Both the position numbers and the translations under genes were made by a program. From a virus: a stretch of DNA of 42,778 nt. Positions 32,589 through 39,907 of this stretch are shown here, in pieces (the stretch's first letter is position 1; each line of letters starts with the position of its first letter). Below the pieces are notes generated by a model, which saw nothing but the letters and a program-made list of their open reading frames with translations, did no database searches and was not told where the DNA came from. Location of the stretch: IMG/VR virus record IMGVR_UViG_3300018083_000017, positions 1 to 42,778 of that record; one strand, given 5' to 3'.

Positions 32589-33971
32589 ATGTTCCAAGGC
32601 GTCGTGTGTGGCAGCGCCAGGGAAATGATCGCGCGGTACGTGAAGGACCACGGGCCGTTCGCGGGGGCGCACGTGCTGTGCTCGGGCAACCTGAGCATCG
32701 AGACGACGCTCCGCATGAACGGCCACACGGGCAGGCTGACCGGCAGCGACGTGAGCACGTACACGTGCGCGCTGGGGACCGCGATAGCCGGCGGTGATCT
32801 GCCGATGAAGATGAATCGCGAGTCGGACTGGTGGCGCGAGTGGATGGAGCCGTTCGACGACTGGATGGCCGCAGACCAGGATTCGCGCGCGGCGGCGGTG
32901 GCGCTGCTGCTGGACCTGATGCCGATGGTGAGCGAGAAGAACCAGTACGAGCGCCGGATGCTGCAGGGCTACATCAGCCGCCTGGGCAAGATGCTGGCGA
33001 CGACGCTGACGCGCGTGCGGAAGAAGAAGGACGAGGTTCGCCTGGAGGAGTTCCACGCGCGCGATGCGTGGGAGCGCGCGGCCGAGCTGCCGGACGGTGA
33101 TCTGGTGCTGACGTTCCCGCCGACGTACGAGCTTGGCTACGAGAAGCTGTACAAGCGGCTCGACAGTCTCGTGGCGTGGGAGCGGCCCGGCTACAAGGAG
33201 CTGACGAGCGGAGCGGAGTTCGCGCAGCGGATCGTGTCGGCTCACGCCGGGCCGTGGATTATCGGAGCTGAGGAGCGGAAGGACGAGCAGGAGGCCATCG
33301 TGGGCAAGCCGATCGGCCAGGCTACGCGCGGCGGGCAGAAGAACGTGTACCTGTATTCGAGCCTGGAGCTCGAGCCTCTGGTGGTGAGGCGGCAGGTGCC
33401 GGTGGAGCCGGTGGCGTGGCCGTTCCTGAAGGACGACGACGAGCTGAGCGCCGACTCGAAGCTGGAGGTGCACGAGATCGGCTCGAACGCTGCGAACTAC
33501 ATCCGGCAGCTGTTCGTGTCCGTCGAGGTGGGCCAGGCCGCAGCTCAGTGGGCGCACGCGGTGACGGTGGACGGCAAGATTTGCGGCGTGCTGATGTGGC
33601 AGGCGTGGCGGCTGTTCCCGGTGATGGTGGACAAGCAGGACCGGACGGCGGACACGATGTACATGATGGCGGACCTGTGCGTGCCTTCCGATCGCTACCC
33701 GCGGCTGTCGAAGTTGGTGCTGCTCGCGAGCCTGGCGCACGAGACGAAGGAGTGGCTGCGGAAGAAGGCGATTCAGCGCGTAGATCTCGTGCTCACGACG
33801 GCGTTCAGCAAGCACCCGGTGAGCATGAAGTACCGGGGCGTTTACGACCTGCTGAAGCGCGAGCGGGAGAACGGTGTGTGGAAGCTGAACTACATCGGGA
33901 GGACAGGCGAGTGGACGCTCCAGCAGGCGATGCGGGCGTGGCACGAGAGACACTGCTCGAAGACGCTCTGA
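32589..33971 (+). CDS. DNA-modification protein: methyltransferase-like plus Mom/GNAT-like domains
   Basis: This 460-residue protein starts at ATG 32589 behind GAGGGGAG. Residues 31-38 (CSGNLSIE) look like an S-adenosylmethionine site, followed by SDVS at 53-56; TFPPTYELGYEKLYKRLD (175-192) is like the catalytic PPY loop. The layout agrees with phage proteins named putative antirestriction adenine methyltransferases. About 310-440 (VEVGQAAAQWAHAVTVDGKI, MYMMADLCVPSDRYPRLSKL) resembles the GNAT-like Mom family, which modifies adenine in phage Mu. It should protect phage DNA from host restriction. A ParB-like gene follows and overlaps it. Confidence 0.6.
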   Translation: MFQGVVCGSAREMIARYVKDHGPFAGAHVLCSGNLSIETTLRMNGHTGRLTGSDVSTYTCALGTAIAGGDLPMKMNRESDWWREWMEPFDDWMAADQDSRAAAVALLLDLMPMVSEKNQYERRMLQGYISRLGKMLATTLTRVRKKKDEVRLEEFHARDAWERAAELPDGDLVLTFPPTYELGYEKLYKRLDSLVAWERPGYKELTSGAEFAQRIVSAHAGPWIIGAEERKDEQEAIVGKPIGQATRGGQKNVYLYSSLELEPLVVRRQVPVEPVAWPFLKDDDELSADSKLEVHEIGSNAANYIRQLFVSVEVGQAAAQWAHAVTVDGKICGVLMWQAWRLFPVMVDKQDRTADTMYMMADLCVPSDRYPRLSKLVLLASLAHETKEWLRKKAIQRVDLVLTTAFSKHPVSMKYRGVYDLLKRERENGVWKLNYIGRTGEWTLQQAMRAWHERHCSKTL

Positions 33972-34237
33972 AGCAGGTGTCCGCCGAGATGTACGGCGGG
34001 GCGGTGGAGCTGCGCGCCGTGGACCCGAAGCGGCTGGTGTACCTGAAACGGAACGCCAGGTACTTCACGAAGGCGACGTTCGACCAGCTCGTGGCGAACG
34101 TCGAGGCGGACCGGCGGCTGAGCTCGGTGCCGTACTGCCTGGAGCAGTCGGACGGCGCGCTGCTGGTGGTGAGCGGCAACCACCGCGTGAAGGCGGCGGT
34201 GAAGGCCGGCCTGGGGCGCATCCTCGTGTTCGTCTAG
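33938..34237 (+). CDS. ParB-like N-terminal domain, cut short by in-frame TAG
   Basis: This 99-residue frame starts at GTG 33938 (ATG 33989 is possible). VELRAVDPKRLVYLKRNARY and SGNHRVKAAVKAGLGRIL are the ParB N-terminal (sulfiredoxin-like) domain, with the HR of the nucleotide-binding motif. It ends at TAG 34235-34237, but the same frame stays open beyond with no shift and continues into 34271-34714, whose start (LSHNALVGQDD) is what usually follows in one ParB-like chain. Either a nonsense mutation, stop-codon readthrough, or a split gene. Its partner role with the DNA-modification gene upstream is inference. Confidence 0.65.
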   Translation: MARETLLEDALKQVSAEMYGGAVELRAVDPKRLVYLKRNARYFTKATFDQLVANVEADRRLSSVPYCLEQSDGALLVVSGNHRVKAAVKAGLGRILVFV

Positions 34238-34270
34238 AAATGGAACGGCGAGGAGGAGCGGAAGGTAGCG

Positions 34271-34714
34271 GTGCAGCTGTCGCACAACGCACTGGTGGGC
34301 CAGGACGACAAGCAGATGCTGGCGGAGCTGTGGGCGAGCCTGAAGTCGCTGAACGCGAAGCTGTACGCGGGGCTCGACTCGAAGCTGATTGAGGAGCTGG
34401 AGAAGATCCGGTTCAACGGGTTCGGGCCAGACCCGCTGCCGATGGAGTCGATGACGCTGTGGTTCCTGCCGGAGGAGGTGACGCGCATCGAGCAGCTGCT
34501 CGGCCAGGCACTGACGGTCGCGCAGTCGAAGCACATGATGCTGGCGCCGCTGGAGAGCTACGAGAAGCTGTGGGGCGCGATCGTGCGCGTGAAGCGCCTG
34601 AGCGGAATCAAGAACACGGCGGTCGCGTTCATGGTGCTCATCGAGTGGCTGGAGCGAGCCAGCCAGGCGGTCGAGGCTGAAGAAGCGGCAGCGACCGGGA
34701 CCGAGGTCGAATGA
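34271..34714 (+). CDS. Downstream part of ParB-like protein
   Basis: This 147-residue frame starts at GTG 34271 with GGAAGG ten bases upstream, so it can be translated by itself. It is in the same frame as the ParB-like segment and separated from it by one TAG and 11 sense codons (KWNGEEERKVA). It opens LSHNALVGQDDKQMLAEL and is helical to the end. With the stop read through, the whole chain from 33938 would be 258 residues. It ends overlapping the next start (ATGA). Confidence 0.65.
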   Translation: MQLSHNALVGQDDKQMLAELWASLKSLNAKLYAGLDSKLIEELEKIRFNGFGPDPLPMESMTLWFLPEEVTRIEQLLGQALTVAQSKHMMLAPLESYEKLWGAIVRVKRLSGIKNTAVAFMVLIEWLERASQAVEAEEAAATGTEVE

Positions 34715-35016
34715 AGGAAGCGCTGAGCGGCGACGACGTGGCGAAGATGCTGGGGTCAGCCGCGCTGGTGGTGGTGGCGGACGACATATCGGCGCTGAAG
34801 GCGATGGTGAGCTGGCCGCTGGTGTTCCACCTGAACGGCCTGACGAGGATGCGGCGGTGGGCCGAGGTGAGCGGGCTGCCGAAGGCGGAGCTCAAGCGAG
34901 TGGAGCCGATCCTGATGGGGCACGGCATCTGCCGCCTGGACGGGTCGGTGGACGAGCTGGGCATCGCGGTCGCGCAGGGGAAGATCGCGAAAGAGGCCGG
35001 AGTGACGAAGCGATAG
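34711..35016 (+). CDS. Hypothetical small protein, winged-helix-like
   Basis: This 101-residue protein overlaps the previous stop. Helices with a short beta hairpin (LTRMRRWAEVSGLPKAELKR, MGHGICRLDGSVDELGI) resemble a small winged-helix DNA-binding domain, which is a fold guess only. No family recognised. Confidence 0.6.
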   Translation: MKEALSGDDVAKMLGSAALVVVADDISALKAMVSWPLVFHLNGLTRMRRWAEVSGLPKAELKRVEPILMGHGICRLDGSVDELGIAVAQGKIAKEAGVTKR

Positions 35017-35025
35017 GGAGGGAGC

Positions 35026-35298
35026 ATGGGCAACAGGGAGCGGGCGGCGGCACTGCTGGAGAACGGCCGCACGATGACTGGCCGGGTGTCGGACTTCGTG
35101 AGCGTTCCCCGGTCGGGGTTCATCTCGAGCCTGGAGTCAGAGCTGGAGCAAGCAGAGCTGCGCGGGTACGTGAAGGGCGCCACGGAGGCGCGGGCAACGA
35201 TGGAGTCGAAGCTGGATGCGGCAGTTGCTACCCTGAAGGAGGCGCTGGTGGTGCAGGCCGGTAGCCTCCACAAAGCGAGAGAGGCGAGTCATGGGTGA
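35026..35298 (+). CDS. Hypothetical small protein
   Basis: This 90-residue protein starts at ATG 35026 after AGGGAGGGAGC. It is helical with a likely coiled coil (SSLESELEQAELRGYVKG, ATMESKLDAAVATLKEAL). Its end overlaps the next start. No family recognised. Confidence 0.6.
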   Translation: MGNRERAAALLENGRTMTGRVSDFVSVPRSGFISSLESELEQAELRGYVKGATEARATMESKLDAAVATLKEALVVQAGSLHKAREASHG

Positions 35299-35389
35299 GT
35301 GGGTTCCGTGGGGGTGGGTGTACCCGTCGAACGACGAGCTGAAGTACTGGTGTGGCTGCATCGACCTGTTGTGGTGGATTCGGAGGTGA
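35291..35389 (+). CDS. Very small Trp-rich peptide
   Basis: This 32-residue peptide starts at ATG 35291 inside the end of the previous gene, with GAGAGAGGCG upstream. Six of 32 residues are Trp and it has CGC. It ends two bases before the lipoprotein start. Coding is supported by tight overlap on both sides only. Confidence 0.4.
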   Translation: MGEWVPWGWVYPSNDELKYWCGCIDLLWWIRR

Positions 35390-35391
35390 CG

Positions 35392-36585
35392 ATGCGCGGT
35401 CGCAATCGTGGCTGGGAGTGGCTGATGGGCGTGGCCGTGATGTTGCTGGTCGCGGTGCTCATGTCGAGCTGCACGGAGGTGACGGCCGCGAACGCCAGGG
35501 ACGGCGGCTACCCGCGAGTCGGCGCGTATGTAGGCGTGAGGTCCGGCGGCGCCCCGCTCGTGAAGGCGGACGGGACCATCGACTCGGCGGTGTGCAGGCA
35601 GTTCGCCAGGTTCCCGCAGGTGGCGCTGGACATGAACGCGCTGCTGATCTCGCCGAACATCGTGCCGACGCTGGTGAGCTACCGGCCGGAGATCGAGGTC
35701 GCGGGCTACCACCTGACGACGCATTGGCACCTGCCGGCCACGTTCCCGGTGCAGTCGGGGGACAAGTCATTCGACGCGTACTGGCACAAGACGCTGCAGG
35801 CGACGAACGGATTCATCGCGGGGGCGCCAATGGGCTACGAGGTGGATTGGGCGCAGGCTGACGTGAGCCAGGAGCTGACGGAGCTGCTGGTGTGGGGGTT
35901 GCAGCGGCTCCGAGTGAAGGCGTATTTCGGCGACTACTTCAGTCCGATGGTCGCCTGGGCAGGCGTCGGCAACGAGTGGAACGACGAGGTGCGCGTGCGG
36001 AACATGACGCAGACGGTGCGCGCGATCCGCAAGGGGACGATTCCAGGGTTCCGGGCATACGGAAACGGGACCGGCGCGGACAGGTGCGGGATGGACGGCA
36101 CGCTGGTCGAGGGGTTCCCGAACGCGCTGGCGACGGGCTCGTTCGCGAACGCGCTGCGGCAGAAGGACGGCGACTGGTTGAAGTCGGAGGGGACGCTGGC
36201 CGACAAGCGCGCGATGAGGTTCGCGCTGGGGACCGCGTGCCTGACTGGTGCGACGCTCACGTACGGCGCGCAAGAGGTCGCGCCAGGGGGGCAGCCATGG
36301 CCCGGAACGTGGTGGTTCGAGGAGTGGAGCGTAGGGCCAGGCGGAAAGGCCGACCCGACGGGAACCTACGTCGGCTGGCTAGGCGAGCCGCTTGGCGCGT
36401 GGGTGAAGCTCGCGAGCGGGCTGTACGTGAGGTACTTCGAGCACGGCCTGGTGCTGGTGAACCCGACGATGAGCTTGATTCCGTTGCAGATCACGGCGCC
36501 CCGCTGGATGCGGATTGGTTCTTCGACGCCTGAGACGATGGTGAGCATTCCCGCGCAGGATGCGCTGTTCCTGTGGAACGACTGA
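35392..36585 (+). CDS. Exported lipoprotein with glycosidase-like (GHL15-type) fold
   Basis: This 397-residue protein starts at ATG 35392 behind CGGAGGTG. The N terminus is a lipoprotein signal (basic MRGRNRGW, a hydrophobic core, then MSSC with Cys27). The rest reads like a TIM-barrel hypothetical glycosidase: VGAYVGVRSGG, YFGDYFSPMVAW, RFALGTACLTGATLTYGA, and the end YVRYFEHGLVLVNPT, as in the GHL15 family. It would sit on the host inner or outer membrane facing the periplasm or surface, and may alter the surface or block other phages. Catalytic residues not identified. Confidence 0.65.
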   Translation: MRGRNRGWEWLMGVAVMLLVAVLMSSCTEVTAANARDGGYPRVGAYVGVRSGGAPLVKADGTIDSAVCRQFARFPQVALDMNALLISPNIVPTLVSYRPEIEVAGYHLTTHWHLPATFPVQSGDKSFDAYWHKTLQATNGFIAGAPMGYEVDWAQADVSQELTELLVWGLQRLRVKAYFGDYFSPMVAWAGVGNEWNDEVRVRNMTQTVRAIRKGTIPGFRAYGNGTGADRCGMDGTLVEGFPNALATGSFANALRQKDGDWLKSEGTLADKRAMRFALGTACLTGATLTYGAQEVAPGGQPWPGTWWFEEWSVGPGGKADPTGTYVGWLGEPLGAWVKLASGLYVRYFEHGLVLVNPTMSLIPLQITAPRWMRIGSSTPETMVSIPAQDALFLWND

Positions 36586-36908
36586 TGCGAGTCGCGGCGC
36601 TGTGGTTCGGGGCCGTGCTGTGCGTCGCCTGGGTGGCCTGGCTCGCATCGCTGGGGTGCCAGCCGAGGAAGGTGATGGTGCCGGTCGCGACTGAGCCGAC
36701 GTGGGGCTGGACGGCTCCGTTCGACGAGGAGGCCGGGGACACGACGGAGTTCTGGCTGTGGCCGTCGGACAGCATAGGCATCTGGCGCGGCGGCAAGCTG
36801 ATGGTGGTGTACTGGGAGCGTGGGTGTCACGAGTCGCCGGACAACACGTGGGACTCGTGCAAGGTGTACGTGCCTGGCATGAAGGCGCGTATCGTTGAGG
36901 AACCGTGA
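36585..36908 (+). CDS. Small membrane-anchored protein
   Basis: This 107-residue protein starts at ATG 36585, sharing a base with the lipoprotein stop (TGATG). Residues 3-22 are hydrophobic (VAALWFGAVLCVAWVAWLAS) and Cys25 follows, a lipoprotein-like but not canonical site. The soluble part has two more Cys (GCHESPD, SCKVYVP) likely to form a disulfide in the periplasm. It is coupled with the lipoprotein gene and is probably its partner. Confidence 0.6.
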   Translation: MRVAALWFGAVLCVAWVAWLASLGCQPRKVMVPVATEPTWGWTAPFDEEAGDTTEFWLWPSDSIGIWRGGKLMVVYWERGCHESPDNTWDSCKVYVPGMKARIVEEP

Positions 36909-37031
36909 TCGCAACCGTGGTAAGATGATGGCATGAAACGACTTCGGGGCCGCGACAGGGTGGCTGCGGGACCGCGGGGGTTCCGGGGGTCACATGAGCG
37001 GCCCCGTTGTACCAGCTCAAGGGAGGGGCAG
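36909..37031 (+). other. Intergenic region with long hairpin
   Basis: TGGTAAGAT (36918-36926) resembles an extended -10 box, without a good -35. CGGGGCCGC (36945-36953) pairs perfectly with GCGGCCCCG (36998-37006) around a 44-base G-rich loop. The next ribosome site (GGGAGGGG) follows. A structured leader RNA is possible. Confidence 0.4.
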
Positions 37032-37220
37032 ATGGCTGAGGAAATGAAGTGCGGGAAGCCGGTGGTGGCGAGGGTGTTCTGGCCTGGCCGGGAGCCGATC
37101 CTGATGTGCGCGGAGCACGCCAGGGCAGCGTCATCGGTGGGAACGGCGATGGGCTGCTACATCCATTCGGAGCCGGCGGTTACGGGCAAGTGCGAGAGCT
37201 ACGTGCAGGTGAAGGGGTGA
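37032..37220 (+). CDS. Small Cys-rich protein
   Basis: This 62-residue protein starts at ATG 37032 after GGGAGGGGCAG. Four Cys (KCGKP, LMCAEHA, GCYIH, KCESY) and His residues suggest a zinc ribbon. Its stop overlaps the next GTG. No family recognised. Confidence 0.6.
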   Translation: MAEEMKCGKPVVARVFWPGREPILMCAEHARAASSVGTAMGCYIHSEPAVTGKCESYVQVKG

Positions 37221-37414
37221 GGGCGAGGCTGACGTACCTCGCGATGCTGGCCGCCGCGATCGGGCTCGTGTGGGTGCAGATGCACTCCGAGCTGGAGCGC
37301 CAGAGGCGGTTCGACTCCGCACTGCAGGCGATGCTGCTGGTGGAGATGGGCCGCCTGGGCGAGGTGAAGTGCCCGCAGCAGCCGTGCTCCCCATGCCACG
37401 CGGGGGCACGATGA
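37217..37414 (+). CDS. Small single-helix membrane protein
   Basis: This 65-residue protein starts at GTG 37217. A hydrophobic helix (LTYLAMLAAAIGLVWVQM) is followed by a charged helix and a Cys tail (KCPQQPCSPCHAG). The topology is like small phage inner-membrane or spanin-like proteins, but it is away from the lysis genes. Function unknown. Confidence 0.55.
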   Translation: MRARLTYLAMLAAAIGLVWVQMHSELERQRRFDSALQAMLLVEMGRLGEVKCPQQPCSPCHAGAR

Positions 37415-37593
37415 GCCACGTGCTGTGCTGGTTCGGGCTGCACAAGTGGTGGCCATGGCTGAACTTGGAGCTGCTGAAGAACACGCGGCTGATGCCGACG
37501 TGGTTCGTGTGCCGGAAGATCTGCCTGCGGTGCGGCGAGGAGGCCACGGACTACGATGCGGCCAGGATGTGGGAGAGGGGGTGGCGACCTTGA
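37411..37593 (+). CDS. Small Trp/Cys protein
   Basis: This 60-residue protein starts at ATG 37411. It opens SHVLCWFGLHKWWPW and later has VCRKICLRCGEEA, a likely metal-binding CxxxCxxC. Similar short proteins occur in phages and bacteria. Its stop overlaps the next start. Confidence 0.6.
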   Translation: MSHVLCWFGLHKWWPWLNLELLKNTRLMPTWFVCRKICLRCGEEATDYDAARMWERGWRP

Positions 37594-38102
37594 GCGACCG
37601 TCTGGCGACACGGGTGGCCGTGAGGCCCAGGGCGCTACCGAGGCAGTCAAGCGTCCGCGGCCCAAACGGCCGCCTGACGTGCCGCGGGTGCGGATCAGAG
37701 CTCACGGGCCGCCGGCAGGCGTGGTGCACGAACGAGTGCCGGGACCAGGGCTACATGGCCCTGAGCCAGTTTGCCCGGCGCAAGGTGTGGGAGCGCGACA
37801 AGGGCGTGTGTGCCGGGTGTGGGTGCGACACCGGGCTGATGGAGCGGATCGCTCGCCGCCTGCGGCATCCGCTGGAGGACAAGGACGGGTTCCTGCTGCT
37901 GCTGACAGCCTGGGGGCTGAAGCCGTACCCGTGGGGTTGGGTAGTGCCGAATCTGTGGGAGGCTGACCACGTGGTGCCGCTGGTCGAGGGGGGCGGGCAT
38001 GGGCTCGAGAACTACCGGACGCTCTGCGTCCCGTGCCACCGGGCTGAGACGAAGGCGCTGGCTGGACGTAGAGCGCAGCGACGAAAGGAGGTAGCAGGGT
38101 GA
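37590..38102 (+). CDS. HNH endonuclease
   Basis: This 170-residue protein starts at TTG 37590, overlapping the previous stop (a later GTG could also serve). An N-terminal zinc cluster CRGCG...CTNEC, then CAGCGC, then the HNH core: EADHVVPLVEGGGHGLENYR with LCVPCHRAE. The large gap between the Cys pair and the core is usual for this subgroup. HNH enzymes cut DNA and are often free-standing in phage genomes or help packaging. This one is next to replication genes. Confidence 0.8.
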   Translation: MSDRLATRVAVRPRALPRQSSVRGPNGRLTCRGCGSELTGRRQAWCTNECRDQGYMALSQFARRKVWERDKGVCAGCGCDTGLMERIARRLRHPLEDKDGFLLLLTAWGLKPYPWGWVVPNLWEADHVVPLVEGGGHGLENYRTLCVPCHRAETKALAGRRAQRRKEVAG

Positions 38103-38548
38103 GCAGGCGCATCGAGCTGAAGGTGCTGCCGGTGAACCTGCCGGCGAGTGGGCCAGTTCCGTCGGTGCTGGTAGGAGGGCCAGCAGACGGGCATCAGTGC
38201 ATGTTGGCGCTGACGGAGCTGGACGTGATTCTCCGGGCGAAGGCAGGGCCGCCGCTGGCGTATCGGTGGATGGGGCTGGCGCTCGCGCCCCGCGGGTACG
38301 AGGTGAAGCAGGTGGACAAGCTGGAGTACGGGCGGTTCATGTTCCAGTGGCCCATCGAGCTGCGGCGGGTGTACTTCTACGACGGTGAGTGCGGACGCCG
38401 CATTCTGGAGATGGAGCAGACGAGCCAGGGCGTGGAGGAGTTCTCGGCCTGGGTTCGGGCAACGCGTGAGGAGAGCTGGCTGGGAGGCCGGCTGGCAGGG
38501 GTCCCGGACCTGTGGGATCCGAGCGTGAGGATAACCACGGAGGGTTGA
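38099..38548 (+). CDS. Hypothetical protein
   Basis: This 149-residue protein starts at GTG 38099 behind AAAGGAGGTAGCAGG. Residues 22-110 hold VLVGGPADGHQCML, an opening common in small phage proteins of unknown role, then strands (YRWMGLALAPRGYEVKQVD) and YFYDGECGRRI. The last 40 residues are helical. Its stop overlaps the next ATG. Confidence 0.65.
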   Translation: MSRRIELKVLPVNLPASGPVPSVLVGGPADGHQCMLALTELDVILRAKAGPPLAYRWMGLALAPRGYEVKQVDKLEYGRFMFQWPIELRRVYFYDGECGRRILEMEQTSQGVEEFSAWVRATREESWLGGRLAGVPDLWDPSVRITTEG

Positions 38549-39300
38549 TGAGTTCGAAGCTGAGCTGGATGAGGGCGTTCTGGCTGACCTTGCACGGTGA
38601 TCCGCGGGTCCAGACGCTGAGTGATGGGGTGTTCCGGTGCTTCGCGCGGGTGGTAGCTGCGACATGGCAGACCGAGAGCCCCGGAGTGCTGAGCGAGAAG
38701 CTGGCCCGCGCCTGGGCATTCGGGGGCGTGGAGGTCAGCGACCAGAGGTGGGCCGAGACGAAGGCTGAGCTCGAGTTCTGCTTCCTCATCGAGTCGCCGG
38801 ACCTGTGGGTGCATCGCAGATCCGCTGATGAGTACGACAGGCTCCAGGACCAGCGGGAGCGTCTGCGGGCGCACTACTTGAGGCGCAAGACGCTGAAGGA
38901 CGGCACGCTGAAGCCCGACTCGCAGAGACGAATCAAGGCGCAACAAACGAGTGAATCGAACGGGACTGTTGAAACGCTATTCTCGGAGCTGGCTGCTGAC
39001 CGCCGTGAGGCAGGAGTAGGCGGGTGCACGCGACTGGAGTGGGAGGAGGGCTTCGAGAACTGGTTCTGGCCGGCGTATCCGCGCAAGGTGGCGAAGACCG
39101 AGGCCCGTCGCGAGTGGATGAAAATACGTCCCTGGACGCAGGAGCTGTTCAGTAAAATCATGGCCGGACTCGACCGCGACGCACCGCTGATGAGGCGGAA
39201 GGTGGAGATGGGCGAGTCGGAGTTCGTGCCGCATGGTCGTAAGTGGCTGCACAACCGCAGGTGGGAGGACGAGAATGCCGAAGCTGGAGCGTCCAACTGA
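38548..39300 (+). CDS. Replisome organizer / helicase-loader-like protein
   Basis: This 250-residue protein starts at ATG 38548. The N-terminal 130 residues look like a winged-helix domain (DPRVQTLSDGVFRCFARVV, ELEFCFLIESPDLWVHR). After a polar linker, FENWFWPAYPRKVAKTEARR with FSKIMAGLDR is the C-terminal block typical of phage replisome organizers. These bind the phage origin and load host helicase. No phage helicase or polymerase is seen, so host replication proteins are probably recruited. Confidence 0.6.
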   Translation: MSSKLSWMRAFWLTLHGDPRVQTLSDGVFRCFARVVAATWQTESPGVLSEKLARAWAFGGVEVSDQRWAETKAELEFCFLIESPDLWVHRRSADEYDRLQDQRERLRAHYLRRKTLKDGTLKPDSQRRIKAQQTSESNGTVETLFSELAADRREAGVGGCTRLEWEEGFENWFWPAYPRKVAKTEARREWMKIRPWTQELFSKIMAGLDRDAPLMRRKVEMGESEFVPHGRKWLHNRRWEDENAEAGASN

Positions 39301-39742
39301 GAGCCGTCGCAAGGACCGCGACCACGTGGGCTTCAATGCGTGGGGCGGGACGTTTCGGGCCGGGCTGCCGGTGACGAACGTGGTGACGAGGTTCGTGAAG
39401 CGCCTGTCGATCGACGCCTGGGCAAAGAAGCTGGCGCCGAGTGAGGTGCTGGAGGTCGTGAGGGTGCAGCCGGAGCACCTGCAGGTGGCGATGAACCTGC
39501 CGTTCATGGAGCGCTGGTGGGCAGACAAGGTGAGGTTCGACGACTGGCAGGGGTTGCAGGTGTCGAGCCCGGCGCAGGCCACGGTGAAGTGGTACGGCAG
39601 CGGTCAGTGCATGTGGGTGAAGGACGACCTGGGCTGGAAGGAGCTGTGTGCGGTCGAAGCGCGTCTGAGGCAGCAGCCGGCGGAGCGCCCGATGGACCCG
39701 GCCGGTGAGGTGTATCTTCGACGAGTGTTGGAGCTGGAGTGA
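39275..39742 (+). CDS. Hypothetical protein
   Basis: This 155-residue protein starts at ATG 39275, overlapping the replication gene by 26 bases. It is mixed alpha/beta (ERPTESRRKDRDHVGFNAWG, SIDAWAKKLAPSEVLEVVRV, KWYGSGQCMWVKDDLGW). No family recognised. It is the last gene before the region leading to csrA. Confidence 0.6.
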   Translation: MPKLERPTESRRKDRDHVGFNAWGGTFRAGLPVTNVVTRFVKRLSIDAWAKKLAPSEVLEVVRVQPEHLQVAMNLPFMERWWADKVRFDDWQGLQVSSPAQATVKWYGSGQCMWVKDDLGWKELCAVEARLRQQPAERPMDPAGEVYLRRVLELE

Positions 39743-39747
39743 CAAGC

Positions 39748-39818
39748 GCCCGCCCAGTGAGTGCGACCATGAGCCCGGACACGTGTCGTCGCGCGCCGGC
39801 TGCCGGGACTGGGCGGGC
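39748..39818 (+). terminator. Long inverted repeat after replication genes
   Basis: GCCCGCCCAGT (39748-39758) is perfectly complementary to ACTGGGCGGGC (39808-39818), 49 bases apart, followed by CTTGCT. It comes five bases after the stop at 39742. It may end early transcription; the long loop and lack of a T-run make this uncertain. Confidence 0.4.
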
Positions 39819-39830
39819 CTTGCTGTACCG

Positions 39831-39849
39831 AAGCGAATATGTTGGAGTG
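39831..39849 (-). promoter_or_regulatory. Inverted copy of the 19-mer element upstream of csrA
   Basis: AAGCGAATATGTTGGAG on the + strand is the reverse of the early-promoter element: its complement CTCCAACATATTCGCTT shares the AACATATTC core and the CGCTT end seen in P5. It lies about 90 bases before csrA and the terminase operon. No genes run on the minus strand, so it is more likely an operator than a promoter. Confidence 0.5.
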
Positions 39850-39907
39850 GAGCTGCGGCACGAAAAACTCGATGGCGTAGGTGAGCGTACGTCGCATCCG
39901 ACGACCT

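Noticed and set aside
34235-34237. Genome-wide TAG reassignment
   Set aside because: Genes such as those ending at 2972, 4748, 5105 and 24826 end in TAG at sensible points, and no tRNA with a CUA anticodon is seen.
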